Shown here in pieces: positions 1-8,360 of a stretch of DNA of 64,000 bases (within the stretch, counting starts at the first letter, position 1; each line of letters begins with the position of its first letter). The notes beneath the pieces were generated by a model that was not told where the DNA came from, ran no database searches, and was given only the letters and a program-made list of their open reading frames with translations. The stretch covers positions 8,432,001 to 8,496,000 of the forward strand of contig NZ_JACHMF010000001.1 in assembly GCF_014204895.1 (NCBI RefSeq). Reading direction: 5' to 3'. The translations under genes and the position numbers were made by a program. The stretch is from Paractinoplanes abujensis. Its GTDB lineage: Bacteria; Actinomycetota; Actinomycetes; Mycobacteriales; Micromonosporaceae.

Positions 1-780
1 CAGCGGAACATGTACGTACTGCAACGGTCGCGAGCCCGGCCAGCGCTGGGTGAGCGCATTGGCCAAGTGGACCAGCGGCCCGGCATCGGTCATCCGCCCG
101 AGGGCTCGATGATGAAGATCCCCCAGGCACAGGTGTACGCCGAAACGGGCACCGGCCGGAGCGCCGAGCGCGAGCGCCGAGACCCGGGCGGCCAGGAAAC
201 CGGCCAGCGCCCTGCGCGCCGGCTTCGGCGCCCGGGCGGTCAGCACCAGCTCCGCCGGGATCTCCACCTGGAACAGCACGTCGTCGCCGGTCAGCGCGGA
301 CACCTCGTGCATGGCGGCCGACAACGCCTCGGCGAACGGCTTCTCGTACCGCAGCACGCCGGCCGGCCCGAACGTGAACAGCGCCAGATCCAGCGCGCCG
401 GGAATGCCGACCTGGAAACGCGGGAACGGCTCGCCGGTCGCTTCCCGCGCGGCCCGATAGGCCGGCAGCGCGTCCTTGGCCGCGGCCGCGATACCCAAGT
501 CCAGCATCGCGCCGTAGAGTCGCTCGCCGCGCCGCACCCGGTAGCGCGGCACCGTGTCGTACCCGGAGAGATCCCCGTCCCGGACTGTCTCCAGCGCGGG
601 GTGACGGCGGAACCCGTCGAGCAGGTTCATGATCCACTGACCGCGCTCCCCGGTCTCGCCGTCCGGCAGACAGTCCAGGTGCGGCCCCAGGTGATCGAGT
701 GCGAACCGCATCGCGTCGGCCGCATCGGTCGCGGGCAGACTGCCTATCAGGTGAGCGCGGCGAACGGGATGCAAAGCCAT
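1..780 (-). CDS. MetE/UROD-superfamily methionine synthase-like protein, C-terminus off the left edge
   Basis: Reading leftwards from an ATG at 780, 260 codons stay open to the window edge. The N-terminus has the GSLPA...LPDGETGER..WI pattern (residues about 12-50) seen in actinobacterial hypothetical proteins of the cobalamin-independent methionine synthase / uroporphyrinogen decarboxylase TIM-barrel superfamily. A later HLCLGD segment would contribute to the barrel's metal or cofactor end. The substrate is unknown; these stand-alone proteins are not proven methionine synthases. The start was chosen because the family motif begins about ten residues in and no upstream in-frame start extends it sensibly. 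The C-terminal metal ligands lie outside the window, so catalytic competence cannot be judged. Confidence 0.7.
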   Translation of the reverse strand, partial: MALHPVRRAHLIGSLPATDAADAMRFALDHLGPHLDCLPDGETGERGQWIMNLLDGFRRHPALETVRDGDLSGYDTVPRYRVRRGERLYGAMLDLGIAAAAKDALPAYRAAREATGEPFPRFQVGIPGALDLALFTFGPAGVLRYEKPFAEALSAAMHEVSALTGDDVLFQVEIPAELVLTARAPKPARRALAGFLAARVSALALGAPAGARFGVHLCLGDLHHRALGRMTDAGPLVHLANALTQRWPGSRPLQYVHVPL

Positions 781-846
781 ACCCCCAGCTTGTACACGGG
801 CGGACGAGAACCGCATCGGCAATGAACACCTAGCTTGACCGGCCGG

Positions 847-1179
847 TCAGAAGGTGTCGATCCGGGTGAGCGTCGCGACCTCGCCGCCGGCGGTGGCCAC
901 CGCCACCAGGCCGCCCTCCTGCCCGGTCAGCCCTCTGGTGAGAGTGCGCGGCCGGTTCCCGTACGACGGAAGGCCGCACCCGCCCCGTGTGCTGTGCCGC
1001 CTCGGCCGCCTCCCGCAGCTCCGGCCGCTGGCTGAGCGCCCCTCCGGTCTCCGCCTCCAGCAGCAGGTCGAGCAACTCATGGCGGTCGGCCGTCACGTCG
1101 AGCGCCCGCCCATGCCGCCCTCACCGAGACGACCGAGCAGCTCGTCATTCCCGAGCCGGCGCGGATCGTTCGGCATCAT
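847..1179 (-). pseudogene. Decayed Ser/Thr protein kinase remnant
   Basis: From an ATG at 1179 the leftward reading gives 28 residues ending in LLGRLGEGGMGG and a stop at 1093. This is the start of an actinobacterial Ser/Thr kinase up to the glycine-rich ATP loop, with no kinase body after it. Coding-like sequence continues in other frames to 847: a helical ELLDLLLEAE stretch, then GLTGQEGGLVAVATAGGEV, which resembles a WD40-type blade. No intact lysine, HRD or DFG motif is present. The simplest reading is a deleted and frameshifted kinase gene. The kinase start is clear; the identity of the downstream part is a guess. Confidence 0.5.
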
Positions 1180-1376
1180 CGGATGAGTCACACGCGGGAG
1201 GGCAGCGGCTGGCCCTCCCGCCCCGGGGTCCCGTGCTCGCTTGTGGACCGTCGGCCCGCCGCGTCATGGAACACGTGGTGGAACCCGACGACCGATCCCC
1301 GGCGGCGGCCACTCGTCCGGGCCCGGCAGATCCTCCGGGGGCAGCTCCACCGACGGCTGACCACCGCCCGCGGGAC

Positions 1377-2033
1377 CTAGCGGGCCAGGCGTTCCAGAAG
1401 TTCGCCGAGCAGGGTGTGCTCGCCGGGGGTGAGGCCGGCCGGGTCGTTGTCGACCAGCGCGCGCAACGTCAGGGCGGCGCCGGCCCGGGTCGTGGGGGTG
1501 TCGGCGGAGGGGGTGTGCAGGACTCCGGCCAGCGCGGCCTCGCGGACGCGTTCGGACAGCTCGAAGTCCGGCTCCGGCTGACTGATCAGGGTGAGCGTGA
1601 CGCCGATGTTCGCGGCGAACAGTTGTTCGGCCGCGTCGCCCGCCGGCACCTTGAGCAGGCCCTGGGTGGCTGCGGCGGTGAACCGCTCACGCAACGCGGC
1701 GTGCGCGGGAGCGGTGACGGCGCAGGGCTTTCCCCGCTCGGCCCGGCCGTACAGCAGCCCGTAGAACGACGGGTGCTCCAGCCCGAACCGCACGTGCCTG
1801 TCCCAGCCTTCGCGTAGGTCGTGCAGCGGGTCGTCGGAGCTTTCGACCGCCGTGTACTGGGTGAAGCCGTGGTTCGCCACGGCGTCGATCAGGCCCTGCT
1901 TGCTGCCGAAGTGGTGGTACAGCGTCGGGGCCTGCACCCCGGCGCGTTCGCACACCGCCCGCGTGGAGACGGTGGCGCCACTTTCCAGCAACTCCGCCGC
2001 GGCCAGCAAAAGACGGTCTCGTGCGTTCTGCAT
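1377..2033 (-). CDS. TetR/AcrR-family transcriptional regulator
   Basis: A 218-residue repressor. The N-terminal helix-turn-helix (residues about 3-50) carries the family pattern VSTRAVCERAGVQAPTLYHHFGSKQGL, and a helical ligand-binding domain follows. I start it at MQNARD (2033) because the longer reading adds 26 residues that run through the palindromic operator and show no homology. It is divergent from the SDR oxidoreductase at 2092 with a 58-bp gap containing CTATAG-centred repeats. It therefore probably represses that gene and itself, de-repressed by a small molecule that the reductase handles. The ligand cannot be inferred. Confidence 0.9.
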   Translation of the reverse strand: MQNARDRLLLAAAELLESGATVSTRAVCERAGVQAPTLYHHFGSKQGLIDAVANHGFTQYTAVESSDDPLHDLREGWDRHVRFGLEHPSFYGLLYGRAERGKPCAVTAPAHAALRERFTAAATQGLLKVPAGDAAEQLFAANIGVTLTLISQPEPDFELSERVREAALAGVLHTPSADTPTTRAGAALTLRALVDNDPAGLTPGEHTLLGELLERLAR

Positions 2034-2048
2034 GCTTGCTACAGTACA

Positions 2049-2078
2049 CGCTATAGCGCTACATTGCGCTCTATAGCG
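2049..2078. promoter_or_regulatory. Probable TetR operator: two CTATAG-centred boxes
   Basis: CGCTATAGCG at 2049-2058 is a perfect 10-bp palindrome. It recurs as CTCTATAGCG at 2069-2078, exactly 20 bp (two helical turns) away, within the 58-bp divergent gap between a TetR gene and an SDR gene. The spacing suits two dimers on one DNA face. The assignment to this TetR is inferred from position. Confidence 0.6.
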
Positions 2079-2091
2079 AAAGGAGAAGTCC

Positions 2092-2922
2092 ATGAGGACT
2101 TGGTTCATCACCGGTGCGACGCCCGGAGGGTTCGGACTGGTCTACGCCGAGGCGGCGCTGCGCGCCGGTGATCAGGTCGCGGTAACCGCGCGTAGGCCTG
2201 CTGAGCTGCGGGAATGGGCTGAGACGTACGGCGACCGGGTGCTGGTTCTCCAGCTCGACGTCACCGATGCCGAGCAAGTCCGTACGGCGGTCAAGACGGC
2301 CGAGGAACGGTTCGGCGGGATCGACGTGCTCGTCAACAACGCGGGCCGGGGCTGGTTCGGCTCGGTCGAGGGATCCCCCGACGAGACGATCCGCCGCACG
2401 TTCGACCTCAACCTGTTCGCCGTGGTCGACGTCGTACGCGCGGTCCTGCCCGGTATGCGGGCCCGCGGCGACGGCTGGATCGTCAACATGTCATCGGTGG
2501 CCGGCCTCGTCGGCGCCCAAGGCTTCGGCTACTACGCGGCGGCGAAGTTCGCGCTCGAAGGACTGTCGGAGACACTGCGCCAGGAAGTCGAGCCGTTCGG
2601 TGTCCGCGTGCTCCTCGTGGAGCCGGGAGCGTTCCGCACCCAGGCCTACGCCGGCTTCCAGAACGAGCCCGTCAACGAGACCGTCGACGCGTACGTGCCG
2701 ATGGTCGAAAGCGTCAAGGCGGCGTTCGTGGGCCAGAACGGCAAGCAGGCCGGCGACCCCGAACGCGGAGTGCGGGCCGTCATCGACGCGATGAACGCAC
2801 CCGTTCCACCGCAACGCATCGTGCTCGGCAACTCCGGCTACGACGTCGTCGCCGCGATGCACGAGAACGCCCTCACGGAGATGCGCGCGTACGAGAAGCT
2901 TTCGCGCAGCGCCGACTTCTGA
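2092..2922 (+). CDS. SDR-family NAD(P)-dependent oxidoreductase
   Basis: A 276-residue classical short-chain dehydrogenase/reductase. It shows the nucleotide-binding TGATPGGFG motif near residue 7, the D of LQLDVTD, the NNAG motif near residue 87, and the catalytic Ser (NMSSVAG) with YYAAAKF supplying Tyr and Lys. Substrates of this branch (VEPGAFRT, long C-terminus) are usually aldehydes, ketones or quinones. AAAGGAG stands 6-12 bases before the ATG. The divergent TetR and operator repeats imply inducible expression. The physiological substrate is unknown. Confidence 0.92.
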   Translation: MRTWFITGATPGGFGLVYAEAALRAGDQVAVTARRPAELREWAETYGDRVLVLQLDVTDAEQVRTAVKTAEERFGGIDVLVNNAGRGWFGSVEGSPDETIRRTFDLNLFAVVDVVRAVLPGMRARGDGWIVNMSSVAGLVGAQGFGYYAAAKFALEGLSETLRQEVEPFGVRVLLVEPGAFRTQAYAGFQNEPVNETVDAYVPMVESVKAAFVGQNGKQAGDPERGVRAVIDAMNAPVPPQRIVLGNSGYDVVAAMHENALTEMRAYEKLSRSADF

Positions 2923-2946
2923 GACACCGGGCCGTACGTTGGTGCC

Positions 2947-3990
2947 GTGATTCGTATCGAGTTGGACCGTTCGGCCACGGCGTCGTTGAGAATCGGAGTC
3001 AGCCAGTTCTCCGAGCTCATCGGTGCGGTCGAGCTGCTGGGCCGGTCTCGCTCAGCAGTGCCGTGGCCGTACTCGCAATGGGCGCGCCACGCGGGTGCCG
3101 TGCTGGATTCGATCGCGGCCGACTCGCCGCTCCACGTCTATGGCCGGCTCCTCGCTGTCCGCGCCCGGCAACGGACGCCGGACGTGTTCCACCCGATGGC
3201 GGACTCCCCGGCGCCCAGCATCGAGGAGGAACTCGAGGTGCTGTGCGCCACGCCCCGGTCGACGATCGACGCGCAGTTCGCCGAACACTTCCCGGCCGGG
3301 GCGCCGGATTGGCTGGCCGGCTATCAACAGGACCCGGCTCGCTCCTTCACGACGCTGGCCGAAAGCCTGTACGAGTTCTGGCTACGGGCGCTGCGGCCGT
3401 ACTGGTCACGCATGCGCTCGGCGCTCGACGAGGAAATCCTTCGACGCGGCCGGGTCATCGCGACGGTCGGGCCGGAAGCGGTCCTCAGCGACCTGCGCGG
3501 CGGGTCACGGTGGGAACGGCCGGTGCTGAGCCTGCCCAAGGCGAAAGAGTCCAGGCTGGCGGCCGAAGGCCGTCGGCTGCTGCTGGTGCCGATGCTGTTC
3601 GCCGATCAGCGGGTCGGCTGCTCGACCGATGACGCCGCGGTCCTGCGACTGACATACCAGTGTCGTGGCGCGGCGGCGCTCGCGTCAGAACCGGGCCGCC
3701 GAGCCGTACGGGGACCGGATCGGATGGGCGCTTTGATCGGTTCCCGCCGTGCGCTGATCCTGCGGGCGTTGACGACCCCGGCGACGACGTCGGGGCTCGC
3801 CTCGGGGCTCGGGCTGCCCGCCAGCACGGTGTCGGAGCAGTTGACAGCGCTGCACAGCGCCGGTGTCGTCCGCAAGGTCCGGGCCGGCCGCCAGGTGTTC
3901 TACGCCCTCGAACCGTCCGGGCAGGCCTTGCTGGAGGTGTTCGAGCAGCCGAGCCTCGATTCGGCCACGGCGAATCGTTTCCCTGCTTGA
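2947..3990 (+). CDS. ArsR-like winged-helix regulator with N-terminal DUF5937-type domain
   Basis: A 347-residue protein starting at GTG. Residues about 1-240 match the layout of actinobacterial proteins with a DUF5937-like N-terminal domain. Residues about 255-335 form a winged helix: SRRALILRALTTPATTSGLASGLGLPASTVSEQLTALHSAGVVRKVRAGRQVFYAL, split here into helix-turn-helix and wing. The wing ends in the YAL hairpin typical of ArsR/SmtB. No metal-binding Cys cluster is seen in the DNA-binding helix, so metal sensing is unlikely. It sits 24 bp after the SDR gene and 56 bp before an O-methyltransferase, which may be its target. The effector is unknown. Confidence 0.75.
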   Translation: MIRIELDRSATASLRIGVSQFSELIGAVELLGRSRSAVPWPYSQWARHAGAVLDSIAADSPLHVYGRLLAVRARQRTPDVFHPMADSPAPSIEEELEVLCATPRSTIDAQFAEHFPAGAPDWLAGYQQDPARSFTTLAESLYEFWLRALRPYWSRMRSALDEEILRRGRVIATVGPEAVLSDLRGGSRWERPVLSLPKAKESRLAAEGRRLLLVPMLFADQRVGCSTDDAAVLRLTYQCRGAAALASEPGRRAVRGPDRMGALIGSRRALILRALTTPATTSGLASGLGLPASTVSEQLTALHSAGVVRKVRAGRQVFYALEPSGQALLEVFEQPSLDSATANRFPA

Positions 3991-4046
3991 GCCCCGCGCG
4001 CCTAGCGTCGCTCCGACAGCAGACGCATGACGAGAGGCCGTACGCC

Positions 4047-4727
4047 GTGACCACAGCGGACCAGCAGACCTGGACATCCGTAGACAAGTATTTCGACACT
4101 GCTCTGATCGGCCCCGACCCCGTGATCGCCGAGGTCGAGCGGGCCGGCGAGAAGGCCGGACTGCCCGCGATCAGCGTGTCCAAGGCCCAAGGCAAACTCC
4201 TGTACCTGCTGATCCGCGGGGCCCGGGCCCAGCGGATCCTGGAAGTCGGCACTCTCGGCGGCCACAGCGCCGTCTGGATGGCCCGGGCGATCCAACCTCC
4301 CGGACGCATCGTCACCTTCGAGCTGGATCCCCGGCACGCCGAAGTCGCCCGGGCCGCCGTCGATCAGGCCGGCGTCGGAGACCTCGTGGACATCCGGGTC
4401 GGGCCGGCCGCCGAGGGCCTGGCTGCGCTCGCCGACGAGCAGCCGGAACCGTTCGACTTCGTCTTCATCGACGCGGACAAGGCGTCCAACGCGACCTACC
4501 TGGACTACGCGGTTCGGCTCGGCCGCCCGGGAACGGTCATCGTGGTCGACAACGTCGTCCGCGACGGCCGTGTTCTGGAGGGCGCCGATGAGGGATCGGA
4601 AGGGGTACGCCGGCTCGTCGACATGCTCGCCGACCGCACCGACGTCGAGGCGGTCGCCGTCCAGACAGTCGGCGAAAGGGGCTACGACGGTTTCCTCCTC
4701 GCCGTCGTCAGCGACAGCGTCGCCTGA
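4047..4727 (+). CDS. Class I SAM-dependent O-methyltransferase (caffeoyl-CoA type)
   Basis: A 226-residue enzyme starting at GTG. SAM motif I is ILEVGTLGGHSAVWMA (residues about 64-79). An acidic FELDP ends strand 2, and FVFIDADKASN followed by IVVDNVVRDG supplies the metal-binding acidic residues of the cation-dependent family 3 O-methyltransferases. These methylate catechol-like hydroxyls, often in secondary metabolism or detoxification. Earlier in-frame codons exist, but they overlap the regulator gene and show no family similarity. The strong hairpin at 4772 probably ends this transcription unit. Confidence 0.9.
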   Translation: MTTADQQTWTSVDKYFDTALIGPDPVIAEVERAGEKAGLPAISVSKAQGKLLYLLIRGARAQRILEVGTLGGHSAVWMARAIQPPGRIVTFELDPRHAEVARAAVDQAGVGDLVDIRVGPAAEGLAALADEQPEPFDFVFIDADKASNATYLDYAVRLGRPGTVIVVDNVVRDGRVLEGADEGSEGVRRLVDMLADRTDVEAVAVQTVGERGYDGFLLAVVSDSVA

Positions 4728-4771
4728 CATCACCGCTCAGCGGTCAAGGCGGCTGCACAGTGCATGAGTAG

Positions 4772-4814
4772 CCGTCAGACCGCCGGGCGGAAACCTTGCC
4801 GGGCGGTCTGACGG
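4772..4814 (+). terminator. Factor-independent type terminator hairpin
   Basis: A perfect 13-bp inverted repeat (4772-4784 with 4802-4814) and a 17-nt loop lie 44 bp after the methyltransferase stop. There is no U-tract, as is common in actinomycetes. Because the neighbouring gene converges, it may work in both directions. Confidence 0.7.
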
Positions 4815-4944
4815 TGGCGCAATGCAACACGGAGGATCAGTAGCTATGCGATAGATTTTTCCTTCGCCGGGACCATCTGCGTTTTATGCCGTCGTGGACG
4901 GCTCCGACGCCGGCGGTTCGGTCTGGACACCGCGCGCGTGGAGG

Positions 4945-5532
4945 TCAGCTCCGGTCGCCGCGGTCCCGGTCGTTGCGGTCCCCGCGGTCCCGGTCGTTGT
5001 TGTCGCGGTCGCCGCGGTCCCGGTCGTTGTTGTCCCGGTCGTTGCGGTCCCAGCCACCGTGGCGGCGGTCCCGGTCCTGCATCCAGTCGTTGCGGTGCGA
5101 ACCCGGACGGTAGAACCGGAACTGGCCCGGGCGGCCCTGCCGGAACTGCCCGGCCCAGACGGGCCGGAACTGTGCCGGGAAGCCCCGGATGACCTGGAAC
5201 GGCCGGCCGAAGCCGAACGAGTTCCAGTTGTCGTAGTCGACGACCTCGAGGGCCCAGGCACCACGGCGGGGCCCGACGCGCACGAAGGTGCAGTCGAAGT
5301 CGTCCCAGACGCCGCGGCGCTCGCCGTAGAAGCCGGCCAGCTGGCAGGCGCGCGGCGACCGGTAGAAGCCGACGATCTGGCTTTCCCCCCGCCACACGTT
5401 GCGACTAGCCGTGGTCTTGCTTTCCGGCGCCGCCGGCGCAGCCGGGGCAGCCTGAGCCGGGCCCATGCCAACGGTCAGAGCGGTGAGAACGCCGAACCCT
5501 CCAAGGGTCAGGGCACGCGTGAGCTTGTTCAT
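4945..5532 (-). CDS. Secreted protein with Asp/Arg/Asn repeat tail
   Basis: A 195-residue protein starting at MNKLTRALTL (5532), preceded by AGAGGAA. A Sec signal peptide covers residues 1 to about 31 and ends in AQAAPA. The mature part (about 40-150) is rich in aromatic residues and Arg and has two cysteines (RACQL and DCTF) that could pair. The tail is a run of RDRGD and DNND units, encoded by DNA repeats between about 4950 and 5050. I recognise no catalytic motif. The charged, disordered tail suggests binding to the cell wall or to metal ions. Codon use is normal apart from the repeats. Confidence 0.75.
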   Translation of the reverse strand: MNKLTRALTLGGFGVLTALTVGMGPAQAAPAAPAAPESKTTASRNVWRGESQIVGFYRSPRACQLAGFYGERRGVWDDFDCTFVRVGPRRGAWALEVVDYDNWNSFGFGRPFQVIRGFPAQFRPVWAGQFRQGRPGQFRFYRPGSHRNDWMQDRDRRHGGWDRNDRDNNDRDRGDRDNNDRDRGDRNDRDRGDRS

Positions 5533-5742
5533 TAGATTCCTCTCATACCCGTTCAAATCGCTTCTTGTCCTAAGAAACGGTTGGCCGCGGATCCTGGAAG
5601 TGGATCTAGCGGCCATCGCGAGGCGCAGAACGGACGGTTGAGGCGGCCGGTCAGTGGACCCCTTTAGGGCAAGCCGCCGACGCCGGCGTTTCGGGCGCCG
5701 ACCGGCGGTGTGTTCGCGCTGCGGAGGGGTAGTCGGGCAGCC

Positions 5743-5865
5743 ATGCGTATCGGAAACACGGAAGTCCGGTTCCTCGGTGGGCCCGCTGGTTGCCTCGGGA
5801 TGATCGCAGTGTCGATCTTGTTGTCGGTCGGGTTGACCGTGCTGCTCAACCTTCTCCTTCGGTGA
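5743..5865 (+). CDS. Small single-pass membrane protein, 40 residues
   Basis: A 40-codon ORF whose product starts MRIGNTEVRFLGGPAGCL and continues as one hydrophobic helix ending NLLLR. The layout (basic/polar start, GGPxGCL turn, about 20-residue membrane helix, NLLLR end) matches small hypothetical membrane proteins I know from Streptomyces and relatives, which supports it as real. GGAGGGG lies about 14 bases upstream. Its function is unknown. It stands alone between two leftward genes. Confidence 0.65.
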   Translation: MRIGNTEVRFLGGPAGCLGMIAVSILLSVGLTVLLNLLLR

Positions 5866-5889
5866 GCCACCGAAGCGAACTCTCCTGAC

Positions 5890-6492
5890 CTACGGCGCGA
5901 TGCGCCGTTTCACGACGGCCCTGGTGCCGGCCTCGCCGGTGTCCGGCAACAGGGCAAGCGCGGCGAGGAAGTCGTCGAAGGCACGATCGGCTCGCGGCGT
6001 GTCCCCCGTGGCCTCGATGTCCATGATCAGGCCGCGGATGACCGCCAGCACGAGGGTGGCGAGCTCGGGGCGGCCGGCGGTCCGCATGCCGTCCTCGAGG
6101 GGTTGAAGCCAGTCAGTGGTGGCCTCGCGCCGGAAGGTCGGCCACAACTGCTGCTCGGTGTCCTCGCGGAGCTTGCCGAACATGCGGAGATAGGGGCGAC
6201 CCTCCGGGCCGGTCATGGCCTGCCACGCGTGCCGCAGCGTCACCAGGTAAGGCTCGTCCCGCCGTGCGGACAGCAGCTTGCCGTAGAACTCACGCTGACG
6301 CTGCCGCGCCCGGCGCAGGGTCTCGTACAGCAGCGCGTCCCGCGTCCCGAAGTGGTAGATCAGCATGCGGGTCGACGATCCGGACGCCTTCACGAACGGT
6401 TCGAGGCGGTCGGGCAGTCCATGGATGAGCGCGTGATCGACACAGGCATCGAGGATGCGGTCGCGGATCTCGGGTTGCTTGTGACGGCCCAC
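5890..6492 (-). CDS. TetR/AcrR-family transcriptional regulator
   Basis: A 200-residue regulator. The helix-turn-helix (residues about 8-55) includes MLIYHFGTRDALLYE, the usual recognition-helix end of TetR. The C-terminal domain has the LRMFGKLRED and IRGLIMDIEATGD helices of TetR members related to those of lipid or xenobiotic genes. It is divergent from an alpha/beta hydrolase with a 65-bp gap holding an imperfect palindrome, so local repression of the hydrolase-SnoaL pair is likely. The inducer is unknown. Confidence 0.9.
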   Translation of the reverse strand: MGRHKQPEIRDRILDACVDHALIHGLPDRLEPFVKASGSSTRMLIYHFGTRDALLYETLRRARQRQREFYGKLLSARRDEPYLVTLRHAWQAMTGPEGRPYLRMFGKLREDTEQQLWPTFRREATTDWLQPLEDGMRTAGRPELATLVLAVIRGLIMDIEATGDTPRADRAFDDFLAALALLPDTGEAGTRAVVKRRIAP

Positions 6493-6506
6493 CCCGACAC
6501 TTTTTC

Positions 6507-6524
6507 ACGTAACTGCCGGTACGT
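6507..6524. promoter_or_regulatory. Candidate TetR operator palindrome
   Basis: An 18-bp near-palindrome, ACGTAnCnGCnGnTACGT, symmetric at 14 of 18 positions. It is centred in the 65-bp gap between the TetR gene (start 6492) and the hydrolase (start 6558). Position and symmetry fit an autoregulatory operator. Confidence 0.5.
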
Positions 6525-6557
6525 CTAACGTTGGTTTCGGCCGAGAAGGAGGCTGAG

Positions 6558-7256
6558 ATGCGAGTGGTATTCGTGCACGGTGCGTGCGTCCGGGACGGCG
6601 ACTGGTGGTGGCACCTGACTTCCGAAGCGCTGCGGGAGCGCGGCATCACCAGCGTCGCGCCGGCGTTACCGAGCTGCGGTGAGGTTGACCGGCCCGCCGG
6701 AGCGAACGGTCCCGGCCTGACGGAGGACGTCGCGGCGGTGCGGGCGGCACTGGCCGGGAGCGACGAACCGACCCTGGTCGTCGGACACAGTTACGGCGGG
6801 ATTGTCGCATCCGAGGCAGCGGTGGGTGTCCCATCGGTACGGCACATGGTTTACGTGTCGAGCTATCTGCCCGAGCCGGGAGAGTCGCTGTCGACCTTCG
6901 GCGCTCCGGAACCGCCGCCGTTCCTCGACTTCGACCCCGAGCGGGGCACGTTCGGTGCGGTGCCGCAGCTGTTCGCCGAGACGTTCGTACAGGACTGCTC
7001 GCAGGAGATCGCACGCGAAGGTGCGGCCCGCCTCGTCCGGCAGACGATCGCCGTCCTTCAGCAGCCGGTGCGGCAGGTGGCGTGGCCCGACCTGCCGACC
7101 ACGTACGTGGTGTGCACCGACGATCGTGGCACTCCGGCGGCGGCGCAGCGCCGATTCTCCCGCCGCGCCGGCCAGGTCGTTGACGTTCCGACGGGCCACC
7201 ACCCGTTCCTGTCGCAGCCGCAGACCATAGCCGACATCCTGACCGGCCTGTCATGA
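6558..7256 (+). CDS. Alpha/beta-fold hydrolase
   Basis: A 232-residue hydrolase beginning MRVVFVHGA, with AAGGAGG placed 5 bases before the ATG. The nucleophile elbow is GHSYGG (about residue 77), the oxyanion region is HGACVRDGDWWW, and the late GHHPFLSQP supplies the catalytic His. The fold and length match the EstC/salicylate-esterase-like actinobacterial hydrolases. It overlaps the downstream SnoaL-like gene by ATGA, so the two are translationally coupled. Substrate unknown. Control is probably by the divergent TetR. Confidence 0.9.
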   Translation: MRVVFVHGACVRDGDWWWHLTSEALRERGITSVAPALPSCGEVDRPAGANGPGLTEDVAAVRAALAGSDEPTLVVGHSYGGIVASEAAVGVPSVRHMVYVSSYLPEPGESLSTFGAPEPPPFLDFDPERGTFGAVPQLFAETFVQDCSQEIAREGAARLVRQTIAVLQQPVRQVAWPDLPTTYVVCTDDRGTPAAAQRRFSRRAGQVVDVPTGHHPFLSQPQTIADILTGLS

Positions 7257-7609
7257 CCACGGCGTCGGAACTGGTGCGGGACATGTATGCGGCCTACAAC
7301 CGCCGCGACGCCGACGGTCTGCTCGCTTTGCTGACCGACGACGTCGACTGGCCGGACGGCAGTTCCCGACTGCGCGGCAAAGATGCACTCCGCAGCTACT
7401 GGCTCGAGCAGTGGACCCGGGTCCACACCCACGACGACCCTGGCGAGCCGGTCGATCTGGGCGCCGGGCGCATCGCGGTCCATGTCAACCAGACCGTCCG
7501 TACGCCCGACGGGTCGCCCGTGTCGACGGCCCGCTTCGTCCATCTCTTTCAGCTCAGGGACGGGCTGACCGCCCGCATGGACATCGAACCGGACACGACG
7601 CCGCCATAA
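7253..7609 (+). CDS. SnoaL-like / NTF2-fold protein
   Basis: A 118-residue protein of the nuclear transport factor 2 superfamily. It shows the first-helix pattern MYAAYNRRDADGLLALLTDDVDW, the central LRGKDALRSYW and the late FVHLFQLRDGLTARMDI strand. Members act as small cyclases, isomerases or ligand-binding partners. It is coupled to the hydrolase by a 4-base overlap, so it probably acts on the same compound. The usual His/Asp catalytic pair of true SnoaL cyclases cannot be assigned by eye. Confidence 0.85.
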   Translation: MTTASELVRDMYAAYNRRDADGLLALLTDDVDWPDGSSRLRGKDALRSYWLEQWTRVHTHDDPGEPVDLGAGRIAVHVNQTVRTPDGSPVSTARFVHLFQLRDGLTARMDIEPDTTPP

Positions 7610-7620
7610 GCGCCGGAGCG

Positions 7621-8181
7621 TCAGTCGGCGGTCACGGTGGCCGGCACGTACGGGCGGGCGTCGTGCAGTGAACCGGTGGTCGAGCGGAACAGTGCCGGGA
7701 AGTCGGCGGTGGAGGTGCCGACCTCGACGTGACCGAGGGTCGAGGCGATCTGCGCGTACGGCTGCGGGGTCGCCGACGACTGGAAGCCGATGGTGACGAT
7801 CTCGGTCTGGCCGGCGGGGATGCTGAACGCGAGCCCGCAGTTGACGATCGTGCGGTTGTCCTCGGTCCAGCCGAAGACGCACCCGTCGGCACCGTCGAAG
7901 CTGTCGAAGTCGAAGGTGTTCGCGATCGGCTCGGTGATGGAGATGCCGTTGCTCCACGGCGCATCCGAGTTGTTCTTGATCGCGATGTCGATGCTGCCGG
8001 TGTGGTCGCCCTGCGCCCGCGGGTTGAAGATCAGCGGCCCGACAGTGAGGGTCGGCTGGGCGGCTTCGGCCGGCGCGGCCTGGGCGGCTTCGGCCGGCGC
8101 GGCCTGGGCGGCGAGGGCGCCACCGAACAGGGCGGCGGTGACGGCAAGCGCGACGGCGCCCGCACGCAGAGGGGTACGCAA
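7621..8181 (-). CDS. Secreted protein with AAPAEAAQ repeat after the signal peptide
   Basis: A 186-residue exported protein. The signal peptide (residues 1 to about 28, MRTPLRAGAVALAVTAAL core) ends in AQAAPA, followed by an AAPAEAAQ octapeptide in two copies. The mature domain looks like an immunoglobulin-like beta sandwich, with GDHTGSIDIAIKN, SIPAGQTEIVTIGF and two cysteines (GCVFGW and NCGLAF) that could form a disulfide, similar to DUF11-like cell-surface modules. No enzyme motif is visible. It converges on the SnoaL gene with an 11-bp gap. Confidence 0.75.
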   Translation of the reverse strand: MRTPLRAGAVALAVTAALFGGALAAQAAPAEAAQAAPAEAAQPTLTVGPLIFNPRAQGDHTGSIDIAIKNNSDAPWSNGISITEPIANTFDFDSFDGADGCVFGWTEDNRTIVNCGLAFSIPAGQTEIVTIGFQSSATPQPYAQIASTLGHVEVGTSTADFPALFRSTTGSLHDARPYVPATVTAD

Positions 8182-8360
8182 GAGTTCTCTCCTCGTGTCG
8201 ACTCCCGTTCGGCCGAGGCAAAGGGACCCCGGCCGATCGACTCAGCGGACAGGCTAGCAGCGATCAGCGTCAATATCGCGGTGGCCCCGCTCGCGGTGCC
8301 CGTGGACAACTTCGGACTACCCGCATCGTCCGGAACCGCGCGGTCGACGTCACGGAGCCT

